From Prostheceraeus crozeri (lineage: Eukaryota; Platyhelminthes; Polycladida; Euryleptidae): a stretch of DNA of 64,000 nt. Made by a program: the position numbers and the translations under genes. The DNA lies in the NCBI GenBank assembly GCA_907163375.1, contig CAJQUW010007896.1, positions 62,001 to 126,000 on the forward strand, in the 5' to 3' direction. Under the pieces are notes generated by a model. That model was given only the letters and a program-made list of their open reading frames with translations, was not told where the DNA came from and did no database searches. Positions 47,082 to 57,700 of this stretch are shown piece by piece (the first letter of the stretch is position 1; each line of letters begins with the position of its first letter).

Positions 47082-47858
47082 AACCAAAAGATCTATCATA
47101 ATCTCTTCACCTCCAAAATTTATTTCTTGTCCTTTTTCATCAGTGATTCTAATGCCAATGTTGTTAATAGTTTTTCTTGTAATAGGAAAATATATTAATG
47201 TTTGTGGAATTACATTTAATCTATAACCAATGGGTACAGTAAAAGCTGGAAAACTGAATATTAAATTTGATAATTTACCATTTATATATCCTCCTTCAAT
47301 AATGTCACAATGTACAACAATTGAATTTATTTCAGTTATTTTTGGAATCTTCTCACCTAAATGATAACCTTGACTATAGGTTTGTTTATTAAATCCTAAT
47401 AGCTTTGACAATGATCTATCATGATTAAAATCAACTTGATGATTTTCGTCTAAAGTAAGAGAAAATTTATTAACTGCCGGTTCAACTGCAAAATGTAATT
47501 GTTTCTTATCTTTAAATGATATACCTAAATGTCTCTTAATTTCATTTGATATTGTTTCAACTTCGTAAGAACCAGGAAGAAAAGTTAGTATTTTCCATGT
47601 TTTGCCTTTATCAGTAGAATATCTAAATTGATCATTCACATCTTTGATAACGTTTTGAATAGTGTTAAATGTAGAGAAACTAGTCAATGCATTTTGATAA
47701 TTTTTATTTTGTTCCAAATGTAGAATGGGTTCTAAATTACAAGTGTGTGATGAAGTAGTTGTTATAATTTTTAACGTCGTACTAAATTTTGATGAACCCA
47801 AAATCTCTGTCAAATTTTCTAAATGATTATTAATTTTGTCTAAATCTGCTGAACACAT
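47070..47858 (-). CDS. Polinton minor capsid (penton-type) protein
   Basis: A 262-residue intact frame with the hallmarks of the Polinton minor capsid protein, a single jelly-roll penton. It has a central segment L-L-G-F-N-K-Q-T-Y, then I-N-S-I-V-V-H-C-D-I-I-E-G-G-Y-I-N-G and N-V-I-P-Q-T-L-I-Y-F-P. It ends in I-G-I-R-I-T-D-E-K-G-Q-E-I-N-F-G-G-E, a pattern strongly conserved in these elements. In particles this protein forms the five-fold vertices. It starts after an A-rich leader and lies in a minus-strand series with the ATPase and the next two genes. This part looks whole. Confidence 0.85.
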   Translation of the reverse strand: MCSADLDKINNHLENLTEILGSSKFSTTLKIITTTSSHTCNLEPILHLEQNKNYQNALTSFSTFNTIQNVIKDVNDQFRYSTDKGKTWKILTFLPGSYEVETISNEIKRHLGISFKDKKQLHFAVEPAVNKFSLTLDENHQVDFNHDRSLSKLLGFNKQTYSQGYHLGEKIPKITEINSIVVHCDIIEGGYINGKLSNLIFSFPAFTVPIGYRLNVIPQTLIYFPITRKTINNIGIRITDEKGQEINFGGEEIMIDLLVREV

Positions 47859-47942
47859 TTTTAAACTAAAAAAATTAAATAAATATTTTTTTATGAAATA
47901 TTTTTTTTATAAAAAATTAAAAACAACAACATATTTCAGCTA

Positions 47943-47970
47943 CGGGCGAAGCCCTAGAACATTCGGTTCG
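47943..47970. terminator. Double mini-hairpin at a gene end, family A inverted
   Basis: CGGGCGAAGCCCTAGAACATTCGGTTCG, an inverted family A copy, supplies the last codons and stop of the minus-strand gene 47954..48778 (ending N-R-M-F). Here the repeat sits exactly at a 3' end, linking the in-frame and terminal classes of hairpin. Confidence 0.75.
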
Positions 47971-48778
47971 TTATACTTTTATAATCCTCTTCATTTAGAA
48001 TCTTCTTTTCTAACAGTCTTTTCAATATAGCATGAATTTCATTGAAACTAGAATTATGTCCTTCTTTTATTGCAGATATTAAAATATTTAATCTATTTAG
48101 TAATTCTTGTGGTTCATCTGGTAAAAATACAGTTGTTTCAGTTTTCTGTTTTTCAGATAAACCTTTCCCTACTTTAACTCCCGTTGATAATAAATTTTCT
48201 AATTGTTTATAACGTCTAAGAGATTTTACTGCACCAACTCTGTCTAACATAGCTTTATATTTTATGAGATCTTCTACAGCATAATTATTTAAATCTGCTC
48301 CTCTTAAAAGATTAACAAAATTTTTATCTAAATTAAAAGGAGATTTATCTGGTGAAAAAATTATACCTCGAAAAGGTTGTGGAAATATTTCTTTTTGTCC
48401 GAGATAAAATCTAGGTATTGTTTTTCCATCTATAAATGAAATAGAATGTTCAAATTGCATAGATTTTGGTAATTTCTTATTAATGTTTGATTCTAGTAAT
48501 CCATAGTCATCTAATATAGTTTTGTGCTCTGGATCTGTTATATCAATTTGTTTATCATTATTTGTACTTTCTTTTTCAAGAGTTTTAAATGGTTTCATAG
48601 TTTTTTCAAAATCAGTTTCTACTTGCTCGGTTTGCTGCATTTTTTCAAACATATCAGATTGAATACCAGCTTTTATCATTCTATGTTGAAGATGATTTTC
48701 TTTCATAATATTTCTTTGTTTTATTAACTCTTCTAATTGTTTTATTCTTTTAAAATTATCAGCTCTAATTTTATTCAT
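47954..48778 (-). CDS. Polinton unidentified 274-aa protein
   Basis: Not recognised by sequence. I choose the start at MNKIRADNFKRIKQLEELIK, because the upstream in-frame extension is AT-rich leader and this ATG has the A-rich context of the other genes. The N-terminal third is charged and probably coiled coil. The middle has K-S-M-Q-F-E-H-S-I-S-F-I-D-G-K and P-Q-P-F-R-G-I-I-F-S-P, and the C-terminal third is helical. It sits between the minor capsid and membrane-protein genes on the same strand and may be a particle-associated protein. The frame looks whole. Confidence 0.65.
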   Translation of the reverse strand: MNKIRADNFKRIKQLEELIKQRNIMKENHLQHRMIKAGIQSDMFEKMQQTEQVETDFEKTMKPFKTLEKESTNNDKQIDITDPEHKTILDDYGLLESNINKKLPKSMQFEHSISFIDGKTIPRFYLGQKEIFPQPFRGIIFSPDKSPFNLDKNFVNLLRGADLNNYAVEDLIKYKAMLDRVGAVKSLRRYKQLENLLSTGVKVGKGLSEKQKTETTVFLPDEPQELLNRLNILISAIKEGHNSSFNEIHAILKRLLEKKILNEEDYKSITNRMF

Positions 48779-48884
48779 TTTTAAAATATAATATTTGAAT
48801 TTTGTGGTAACATTGGAATACAGCAAAAACATTTTACTGAACAAATTATTTTTTTATTGCTTTGTTGTTTGACATCTTTTCGCT

Positions 48885-49599
48885 TTAAGTTTTGTTTAAT
48901 AAAGTTTTGCTTAAATTTTCGCTTAAAGTTTTTAGCTCTTCTAAAAAAATTTTGTCATTTTCTTCATTAGAAATTTTGCCATCACTAGAAATTTTGCCAT
49001 CCTGTTTATTCTTATCATCAACTTTTTCGGACTTTAAATGAAATGGCGTTTTATTAGCTTTATTAGCTATTTGATCAAATTTTTTCAATCTCATCTAACG
49101 TAATAACATTATCATCACATACTCTTTGAAAGTAGTAATGTAGTTTATCATAGACTTCTTTAATATGTAAATGCTTAGTTTTTAATGATTTTCGTTTCTT
49201 AGTTATTAAAGATTTATCTAACATTGTAACAAGTGAAGTTGCAAAAACACCCGTACCTGTTAAAGCTGTAGCAACTACTGGAATTACTAAAACACCTGAA
49301 GATATAACAATTGTTAAAGCACCTAAACTTATTGTTAAGAATATGCCAATTCCTTGTGTTACATTCTTAACTTTAGTCCATCTCTTTCTTAATTTTTTAT
49401 AATGCTCTAATCTTAATAATAATTGAGATTCCTTATCTTTCATATACCTAACTCTATCTTTGTGTTTTTCTTTATTCATTTTTTCAATGTTAATCTTTTC
49501 AATGTCCATTAAAGTAGAACTACGTTCATATGATAACGAAGGATATATTCTTGCGGTTTCTTCCATTTCTGAAGTTCCTTCCACTTTTGTTTCTTCCAT
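48885..49599 (-). CDS. Polinton membrane-protein gene and overlapping short frame
   Basis: The gene starts at 49599 (MEETKVEGTSEMEETARIYP), inside the right terminal repeat. After a charged, probably helical region (R-Y-M-K-D-K-E-S-Q-L-L-L-R-L), two hydrophobic segments follow at about residues 83-101 and 103-126 (GIGIFLTISLGALTIVI, GVLVIPVVATALTG), then a basic tail ending I-T-L-D-E-I-E-K-I. A 69-codon Lys/Glu-rich frame overlaps its end. The pair is either two overlapping genes or one interrupted gene. A hydrophobic hairpin suggests a membrane or particle-entry role, which is inference. The first 70 bp of the gene are duplicated at the other end of the element. Confidence 0.62.
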
Positions 49600-50211
49600 T
49601 TTTAAAGAAATATTTTTAGTCACATGATATATTTTAAAAACCTGAAAAATGGATTTAAAAGACGTTTTTAAAAATACTAATTTTCGGTGTCCTGGAACGG
49701 TCATGATTTTGGCGGGGGTGAAAATTGTAATTCTCAAATTTTGAGATTCTTAACTTTTATGATTTTTTCGGTGTCCTGGAACGGTCATGATTTAAGCGGG
49801 GGTGAAAATTGTAATTCTCAAATTTTGAGATTTTGAAAAATTTGAAAATTGGGTATTTTTAAAAACGCCCAAATTTGTGAATTTAGGTCTTCATAACCTG
49901 AAAAAGGGTTCAAATTCATGAATTTATGTCGTTTTTAAAAATTACCATTTTTGAAAAAATGGTACTTTTTGAATGGACTAAATTCATGTATTTAGGTCTT
50001 AAAAACCTGAAAAAGGGTCTAAATTCATGAATTTATGTCGTTTTTAAAGATACTATTTTTTGAATTTTATGGTGTCCTGGAACGGTCTAAATTCATGTAT
50101 TTAGGTCTTAAAAACCTGAAAAAGGGTCTAAATTCATGAATTTATGTCGTTTTTAAAGATACTATTTTTTTGAATTTTGTGGTGGCCTGGAACGATCTTT
50201 TGCCCATTACT
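49532..50211. repeat. Polinton right terminal inverted repeat
   Basis: Mirror of 32733..33417. Outer two-thirds are nearly identical to the left copy. A short inner segment (around 49640-49690) is more diverged, while the innermost 70 bp match again. It contains the promoter and first codons of the membrane-protein gene, so the gene's expression signals lie in the terminal repeat. Confidence 0.93.
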
Positions 50212-50217
50212 TTGGTT
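50212..50217. repeat. Right 6-bp target-site duplication of the Polinton
   Basis: Exact second copy of TTGGTT, immediately after the terminal GCCCATTACT. Confidence 0.9.
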
Positions 50218-53200
50218 ACCCAGTTGATGCGCGAAATGCGTCGGACGTGTACATGCATTTTGGCTAGCTTTCATGACTCAATTTGTTTTTACCAAAGAGA
50301 GATAACACGCCACTGGGACATAAAAATATTACATCTTAGGCACTGACGGGGGATAATGGGGAAAAATCTCAAGTCAAGCATTTTCAAAGTTATTATGGAT
50401 AAAGCAGCACATTTCCTATGTGCTGAAATTGCATTTAGAAGTGAACCCTGGTTTAAGAATATTTAAAAAAAGGATGTTTACAAAGCAAACAGATTTGAAA
50501 TTATCATCTATTTGTCTTATAAGGTATTCATCTTCTAACTATTTTTTGATGAGCAGCACTCAACTAGAAAGCATGCTAGCAAGGCACGAGCAGTTTCATA
50601 CCGGTAAAAAACACGGAATTCCATTTAGTCGCGACTACCTATGAGTCATTCACAATCCTATCTCTGCCTCTAAAATGTCCTAAAACCAGTGCAAGTCGCG
50701 ACTTGGAAACTCCTAGTCGCGACTAGGATTGCATAAGACCCTTTGGGATATTTATGGAGAATCACCCACCCACGATTTTAAATGTGTCTGAAATCAGAAC
50801 AAATGAATCAATCGTGCAAAATATCATGCAAATTTGACGAGCTGCTGTTTCTTCAATCAGAGAGGATGACGTGACGATTAGCGATGTGAGCAGTTTGATC
50901 TGACCTTGTCTGCTCGACGCATTAGCTCGTAAGTGCATTCTTCTCTCAACTTTCGTCTCATTAACTGCGACATCCATGTGAAAATTCCCTAAGACTCCTA
51001 CCCAACTATGCTTTTTTCCTAGGGTACTCCAAAGTGGCAAATTTTGAGTCATGTCAAATCACGCATCGAATCGGGTTGTGATTCGCGAATCGAATCATGA
51101 AGAACTTGAATAGCCCTACTTGAGCTTATTTCTGTGCAGGATTCACTAAGCCAGCTATACCGATAGACGAAAGCCTTTCGAAATTTATTTATATACATGT
51201 AAAATGGACATATCAAATAATACCTAGTAATCATGCAATTTGCATGACTAATTGAAAGACACATGTGACTCCTTGGCTGTCAAATTAAAGTGTCCCTATT
51301 TTTCTGAGAAAATCAAAGTCTGCTGCGATTTGTAGCTGCGACCTATTTCGAATGAATATTGATGCTAGTTTATGAGTTGCAGTAGATGGATGTTGGTTTG
51401 AAAACATGCCTTGAAGTTGAATTGCCCGTAGGTAGCTTGATGATAAGGACTAGGTTGATGACCTCAGATTTGTAGAAGTCCTTTGAATCTCACGTGGGAC
51501 TGAAAATGTAATCTCCATTAATCTTTCCTGTACTTACTTCAATCCCAAGCCCTGAAAATCAACAATTTTCATGAGCTAACAAACAGTCGATTGTATCACT
51601 TCTATCGCAGTTTTCATCTCGGAAAACAATAATAGAATTTTAGCAACAATTTATTGATGCCTCCTACAACCGTCCGGAATAATTCAAAGTGAATTTTTAA
51701 ATAGCCTAAGCAAACTTCTGCGTTAATTTGTCACTCAAGCTCATGCAAATGAAGATTTGAAAAGACTTTGAGCACTGTAATGTTATAATGTATAACTAAT
51801 TGCTGTTGTCTTGGACTTGTGAGCTTGGCAATGGAAACTCAGTGAAGCAGGGAAATTCAGTAGCTGCAGTCTATGGGAAATCAAATTAAAGACTATAAGT
51901 CGACAATTAACTCACACTGTATATTTTATTCTTTAACTCATTTAACATATGTGCTGGTTTGCCGATTGATTTCATCTCTGAGATGCAGATGATTCAGGAT
52001 AAGAGGAATATTTCGTTTCTATCAGCCATGGATCGAATCTCAAGAGGAAAGAAGAGTTAGTCACTAAAAATTGGAAAATTTCACTGCTTTTAACTTGCTT
52101 GAACTCTGATTTAAATCAGTTCTTGAGAAGTATATGGGACTCGGTCAGAAAGATCTATCGAGTATGGAGCCCTGATCTGAGCAACATGTAGCAGATAATT
52201 ATAGAGAAATTATTGATCACGTGGCAATTAGGGCCTATACTACAGTTGATTCGACCAACTTTTGTTCAGCAAGCAATACGTTTAGACACTTTCAGTGAGA
52301 ATTCAGCAAGCATATAGCAATGTCACTTCCAAGTAGCAGCGAACAGGGAGAGGCTATACATCAAAAGAAAACAATTAAATTGCCTTTGGCCCGTCGACAC
52401 GGACCGATTCGAATTTTTCACGAATCGCAATTTCGAATCGAATCGGCAGCCGATTCACGAATCGAATCTCGAAGTTTCGCATGTCCCTATTTTATCCCCA
52501 AGAGACATGGGCTTTCACATTCTGTGAGACCTGAGGGTCCAATGGACACTTTTTACAAATTCTTGGTTTACTTTCCTAAAGCGATTAACATTAAAGTTGA
52601 TTTCAAGAAAAACAATGATGTTTGTGTGCAGCTGATTGATACATTAATATTTTGAGTGTCGTTCAGCCTTATTAATTAATAAACATATTCGGAAATATGG
52701 TTTTTTAATAAGTCAACTACAATGGATACAAAATCAGTTCCCTAAGGAAGCGGTTTCTCGATACTTGCTGCTGGAATACAACCTCAGATTGTTAGTTCTT
52801 ATTGCATTTAATTTATTCGGCGTTGCAGAGCCCCTATTTGCTCGCAATTTCAATTTCATTCACCCTTGTCGGAAATAGGCCTCCAGGAGCCATTAGTCTT
52901 GCACTGCTAGAGCCTCAAAACAGCTGTCTCAGATCTCAAATTCATCAATTGCAGCTGTGATAACTTGCGCAGCAGTATACATTTGGCTTCGAACTACGAA
53001 CATAGTGATAGCCTTCAAACTGGGCATTGATATATGCTGAGTTGTTCAATAGGCCAGCCCGTCACGTGCAATCATATGCGAAAGCAAAATACTCACACAT
53101 GCGGCCTCCTAACACAACGCACACACAATAAATAAATTTCACAAATGATGTACCGTCATGACCATGCACAAAATCATTTTCCAGTTGAAAGTAAAATGTC

Positions 53201-53226
53201 TTTTAATGGTTACTTCCTCTCAGACA
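50218..53226. other. Gene-free intronic stretch with short repeat clusters
   Basis: No exon was recognised. Three 10-bp palindromes AGTCGCGACT (first and last imperfect at the edges) lie within 100 bp at about 50628, 50694 and 50712. Two clusters of overlapping CGAATCG/CGATTCG words lie at about 51058-51090 and 52403-52470, each running into a TAGGG-type end. They look like termini of an unrecognised DNA transposon. Confidence 0.45.
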
Positions 53227-53234
53227 TGAGGGAG
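53227..53234. repeat. Left 8-bp target duplication of a hAT-type element
   Basis: TGAGGGAG precedes the terminal CAGGGATG and is repeated exactly at 53971..53978. Confidence 0.85.
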
Positions 53235-53970
53235 CAGGGATGCGGAGTCCTATCATTTTGATATGACTCCGACTCTGGGTGGCAAGTATATAAAGCTCAG
53301 TTTTTTGAAAAACAAACCGGTAACCTACATCATAGATCATTATAGGCTTAGCTAAACCTATTTTTAGTGATCATTTTTGTATCAATTATCAATCATTATT
53401 GATGAAAGTTTATTAAATGTCGCTTTAAGTTGGATGCATATGACTCGGCTCCTCCCATCTTTTATGTGTGCTTCACATGGTTTTTCTCCAGTCTCTACCA
53501 GGCAGGAAAATCTCCCATCTTTCTCCAAAAAATATGAGTACACTTTCGATTTTAATTTGCGCTTTAGAGGAGCCATCACAATCATACACGATTAACATGA
53601 GGGTAGGAGGCAATGTTCTCAAGCAAACCAGTGTTTCATTTTTGTCTCTGATGTGACCTTTGGTGCACAGCTGTGATCTTGGTTAGGATGACTTGTCTTC
53701 TCTACTAAATCACCGAGTGAAAAGACAATCCTTTTTTCACTATCACGGTTCATTCGCTCAACTATTACAAGCTTTGCATGCAGCAGTGTCTCTGTACTTT
53801 TGTTTGACGGAGGGACATCAAGACAGTGACAGCTATGCACGAGGATAAATGATTTGTTTGTATTATATTTCGGGTCTAGTTATAGGCCGGAGTCCGGAGT
53901 CCTATCATCTGATAGGACTTCGACTCCAGCAAAAATGATAGGACTCCGGGACTCCGACTCCACATCCCTG
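53235..53970. mobile_element. Non-autonomous hAT-type element
   Basis: 736 bp, starting CAGGGATGCGGAGTC and ending with GACTCCACATCCCTG, so inverted termini of about 15 bp with one mismatch. It is flanked by exact 8-bp duplications TGAGGGAG. Sub-terminal blocks repeat GGAGTCCTATCAT and CCGACTC in both orientations, a common hAT feature. No transposase frame was found inside. It lies in the large HCN intron. Confidence 0.87.
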
Positions 53971-53978
53971 TGAGGGAG
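53971..53978. repeat. Right 8-bp target duplication of a hAT-type element
   Basis: Exact second copy of TGAGGGAG. Confidence 0.85.
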
Positions 53979-56900
53979 GGGGTCCTGTCGATCTCTTGTC
54001 AAATCTATCATGCTTCTACAGATTCAATCAAGATGAAATACCACGTGTAGAGCCATTGTCATAAATGATAATTTTTGCATAGACATGAGCGGTTGATAAA
54101 TCATCAGTAGAACAAGCGAAATAAAAAACATGGTTTCCGGGTCTCTGAGGGCTAGCATTGAATGGGCCTCGGAGGCACATTTTTCTATTTCACTGTTTTC
54201 AATGACAATATACCAATGGAGCATGAGCAGGAAAAATCATCATTTTCGACATTCTGTAATTAATATTTCAATTCCAGTGAATGAGAAAAAGTATGTAATT
54301 AAAAGCGGACCACCTTCAAATATCAGATTTTTTCTCAATATCATATACAGACACATTTTCATGTCTTCATAGGTTATTAATTTGAGCAGCTAAACTAAGA
54401 ATTTGTAAAAGAGATCCATTGAACATTTGAAAAACTCAGGAGAATGGAGGGTTGAGTTAAGTAAATTTGTGTTAGGAAATCGGGCGGTGACATGGCTTTA
54501 CCGTGTTGAGTTTTGCTCGACTGACTGTGTTAAATTATGATTATGGTGGGTGTGCATTTTTATCTTTGCAAAAACATTGAGATTCATAGGATTCTCAGGT
54601 TCTCACTCAATATTGCAAAAATTCAAGAGAAATGATCAAGTGAAGACTTATGTGAAGTTGCTTGGTGCTCTACCCGCCAGCTGTCCGACAGCTGCCCGCC
54701 GAATGCCCGCCCGCATCCTTTCCAACTGTAGGATGATAACACGAAGGTCAATCTTCAACCAGTTCATAACACGTATTCGAAGACGGCTCACAGCGGGCGG
54801 TAATTATCTCATTATTGAACTCCAATCTACTGACATGTATACAAAATACATTTCAAATCTGTGACAAATTGAACTTCTTTCATTCAATTTGTAAATTCAA
54901 CATGTGTCTATTTTCCAGGACGATAATAATAGATATCTCATATTTATGGGCCCTCATGCACGTTCATCAAGTTCGTACTTGAAGATCATAAATGATAACG
55001 GAAATCGGGTTGGGAGACTGTCTCCACATCGATGGAGGCGACAAGTATGTGCCACTTTACAATGTTTTCATGATGAGAGGACAATTGTCGATGTGTTTGG
55101 ATAAACTGCTGATTTACATGCAGTAAAAGAGAATGTCATAGGTGAAATTTCGAAGGGAAATTATATAGTTTAGATTAAAGACAATTTCTCTAAACAAATA
55201 CAAGTAAGAAATAATACATATATTCTACCATACCCTATCTATCTCGTCAATGTCATCTTTTTGGTATACAGTATGCGTATCAAATAACGTATTTTTACGA
55301 GGGAGATATCTGCGCTAATTTCCGAAGACCGCAGGCCTCGGGATATTTCAGTGAAAGAGAACCAACAGCATCAGCACCATCACCGGATCATGCAAATCAC
55401 AAGTCAATTTCTGTATTTGATGAACAAATAATTGTTCGCACTAGGTTAGGGTGCTTTCAAATGATGAGTCTGCGAAATTGACAAAAAGCCAAAAGCCATA
55501 TTTTATCTGAACAGGGCTAGTTTTGCTCTACAAGGAGGCTAAAATATTTGCTGATAAAACAGTAGCGAGGAATGGAATCTGTGAAAGGTAAGCATCTAAT
55601 CTCGATCAAGATGGCAGGAAATTTAAATTTGGCAATATGCAAACTAACATACTGCTGGTTATTTCATGAACATTAATCATGATTTCAAAAAAAACTGAAT
55701 GTCATTTGGATGCTGCTATTGTTTTGTATTTTGTTCATGATGTTTAAGCTTTTTGTCTAATTAATAGAAGTTTGCTGGTAATCTAATTTCAATGACTGAA
55801 ATGGTATATTTCTATGTAAATATGCCCTATCAATTGATGGGATTTGCGTTTTAAAAGAAATCCCTGAAAAATGAAAAAAACTACCTTAAAAATGATATAG
55901 ATAGGGATATAAAGCTGTCTAATTCCCTGTTCTTGGCTTATGAAAAACCTGTTCATATATCTATTCAGAATCTTTCATAAGCCTCTTGATTTGCTATTAT
56001 AAATTGATATTTATATGGCATAGATTTTAACATCTGAAATAAAGATGTCTAAGGATGGAGCATACATGTAGGATAATTACAGTGATGTGCTTAATATATA
56101 AATGAAAATAAAACTAAATGTATGCAGTGGCTGATGTATCCCGTTCGAGAGAAATAAGGACGGAAAGTAAAAGTTTTGGTATGTGTAATCAATTAATATG
56201 GAGCATGGTAGAATTTTTCAGCCTACGGAAAAAGTTGAAGAAGCATAAATTTGCTTCTGTTCAAAATTATCCCGAGGCTATGGTATAGAAGCTTGGTGTT
56301 TCCTTAACCTTCCCAATATTATTTCAACATAAAAGTAAAAATTGCAGAGATATTCCTGACATCCTGACCTAATGATGTTGATGTCAGCTGGCATCCACTG
56401 TTTGTTGATGTGAGTGTAACAGTATTATTCACCCATTGAAATTAGTTTGTCACTATCAACTCTCTATCTAAGACTGTATCTGCGCGGTCGATCCTGGTTG
56501 TTATAGAATTCATTAAGATGACCATAGAAAACCGCACCAAGAGCCAGAAAGGACCTCTACATTAAAAGCTATGTCATGAACGTATGCTGTCATGACAACG
56601 GAGCCTAGATGATGGCGGCTTCCAGTGGTTAACGGCAGCTTATCAGTGTGCTCGTAAATATTCACCATTATTATCATTTATCTTTATATATTAAAGCATT
56701 TTGACGAAATAGCTGTCCATGTACTGTTCATTGCAGCAATTTGCAGGTACGGCAAGCTTTAGTAATTTGATTCATAGATCGGTGTCTGACTGAGTAGCTG
56801 AAATGACCATCAACACACAGCAATTACCCACTGTAGTCCTAGTAAATTAAGTAAATCGAAACATTGGATTGCCAAGAAGATGTGCATATTGCATAAGAAT

Positions 56901-57700
56901 CAGGCTTAAATCACAAAATCTTCGGTCATTATGGTATCCTCGAATTCTCGCAATTCAAAACCCGCTCTATCCATTATTTCCTGATTGTAATGAATTGGAA
57001 ATTCAATGGAGAGAGCAAGATGTTTCACATGGTCTATCAATATCTTTTGATTTCCCTGAAGAAATATCAGCATTCTAAGTAATCAGCTCAAACCAAATTC
57101 AACAGTTCAACTTTGATGAAATGTTATTTTGAGTCGAATGAGAAGTCTCTTGATAATGCTATCACCTTTCTCGAAATTAACCTAGCAAGCAGCTCATCTC
57201 ACTAATTTTGGAAGTGAATTAAAATTAAAAAGTTAAAAGAATGGAAGAGAGTTGAAATGGGTCAATTATCCAAATTCGGACGGAACTGAGGTGAATTTAT
57301 AGTTAGAAAAGCGTATTTATAGTTTGAAACACATATTTCAATTGAAGTGAAAATCTTCTAAAATTAGCTTAAAATTGATATTATTATTTTGTCACAGATT
57401 TGCTTTCAAACAGAATAAGAAATTTAAGTAAAAACGTCACTGAACTAGATGAAGGTTCACATATTATTCTCAACCGGATTCAACTAGTTTACGCAGATCT
57501 TCCTCTGTAGATGATGTACAAAGAAAACCGTAACATTTACTTTCAAACTTTTTGTGTCCAGCCACTCATTTAAAATTTCTGCTATTAAGTGTAAGAATTT
57601 CCTTTAAACTGCATCAACTGATGATGGTTATGTTCATCACTGTTTTTACTAATCCCATGGAAATTGACAACAACAGATCCTCTCTACACACTAGAAATAT
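53979..57700. other. Gene-free intronic stretch
   Basis: No exon was recognised. The second copy of the dispersed repeat of 8831..8893 lies at 56572..56634. A 104-codon frame at 54550-54864 and a 69-codon frame at 56869-57078 have no domain signal. Confidence 0.4.

Larger units (their letters stand above)
32733..50211. mobile_element. Polinton/Maverick element, both ends present
   Basis: A 17,479-bp element that starts AGTAATGGGCAAAAGA and ends with the inverse. It has inverted repeats of about 680 bp and a perfect TTGGTT target duplication. Parts recognised are protease, PLA2-like domain with integrase, major capsid, fibre-like gene, protein-primed DNA polymerase B, packaging ATPase and penton-type minor capsid, plus five proteins without a firm name. 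The element is much more AT-rich than its host flanks. The outer roughly 490 bp of the terminal repeats differ at only a few positions, which points to a recent insertion. About eight to ten apparent interruptions are spread over the genes, so it is best regarded as a broken copy. Some may be sequence errors in homopolymers. Confidence 0.95.

Noticed and set aside
54550-55104. Open frames of 104 and 66 codons in the HCN intron
   Set aside because: No domain, no splice context and no repeat in related copies. Length is within chance expectation for this composition.
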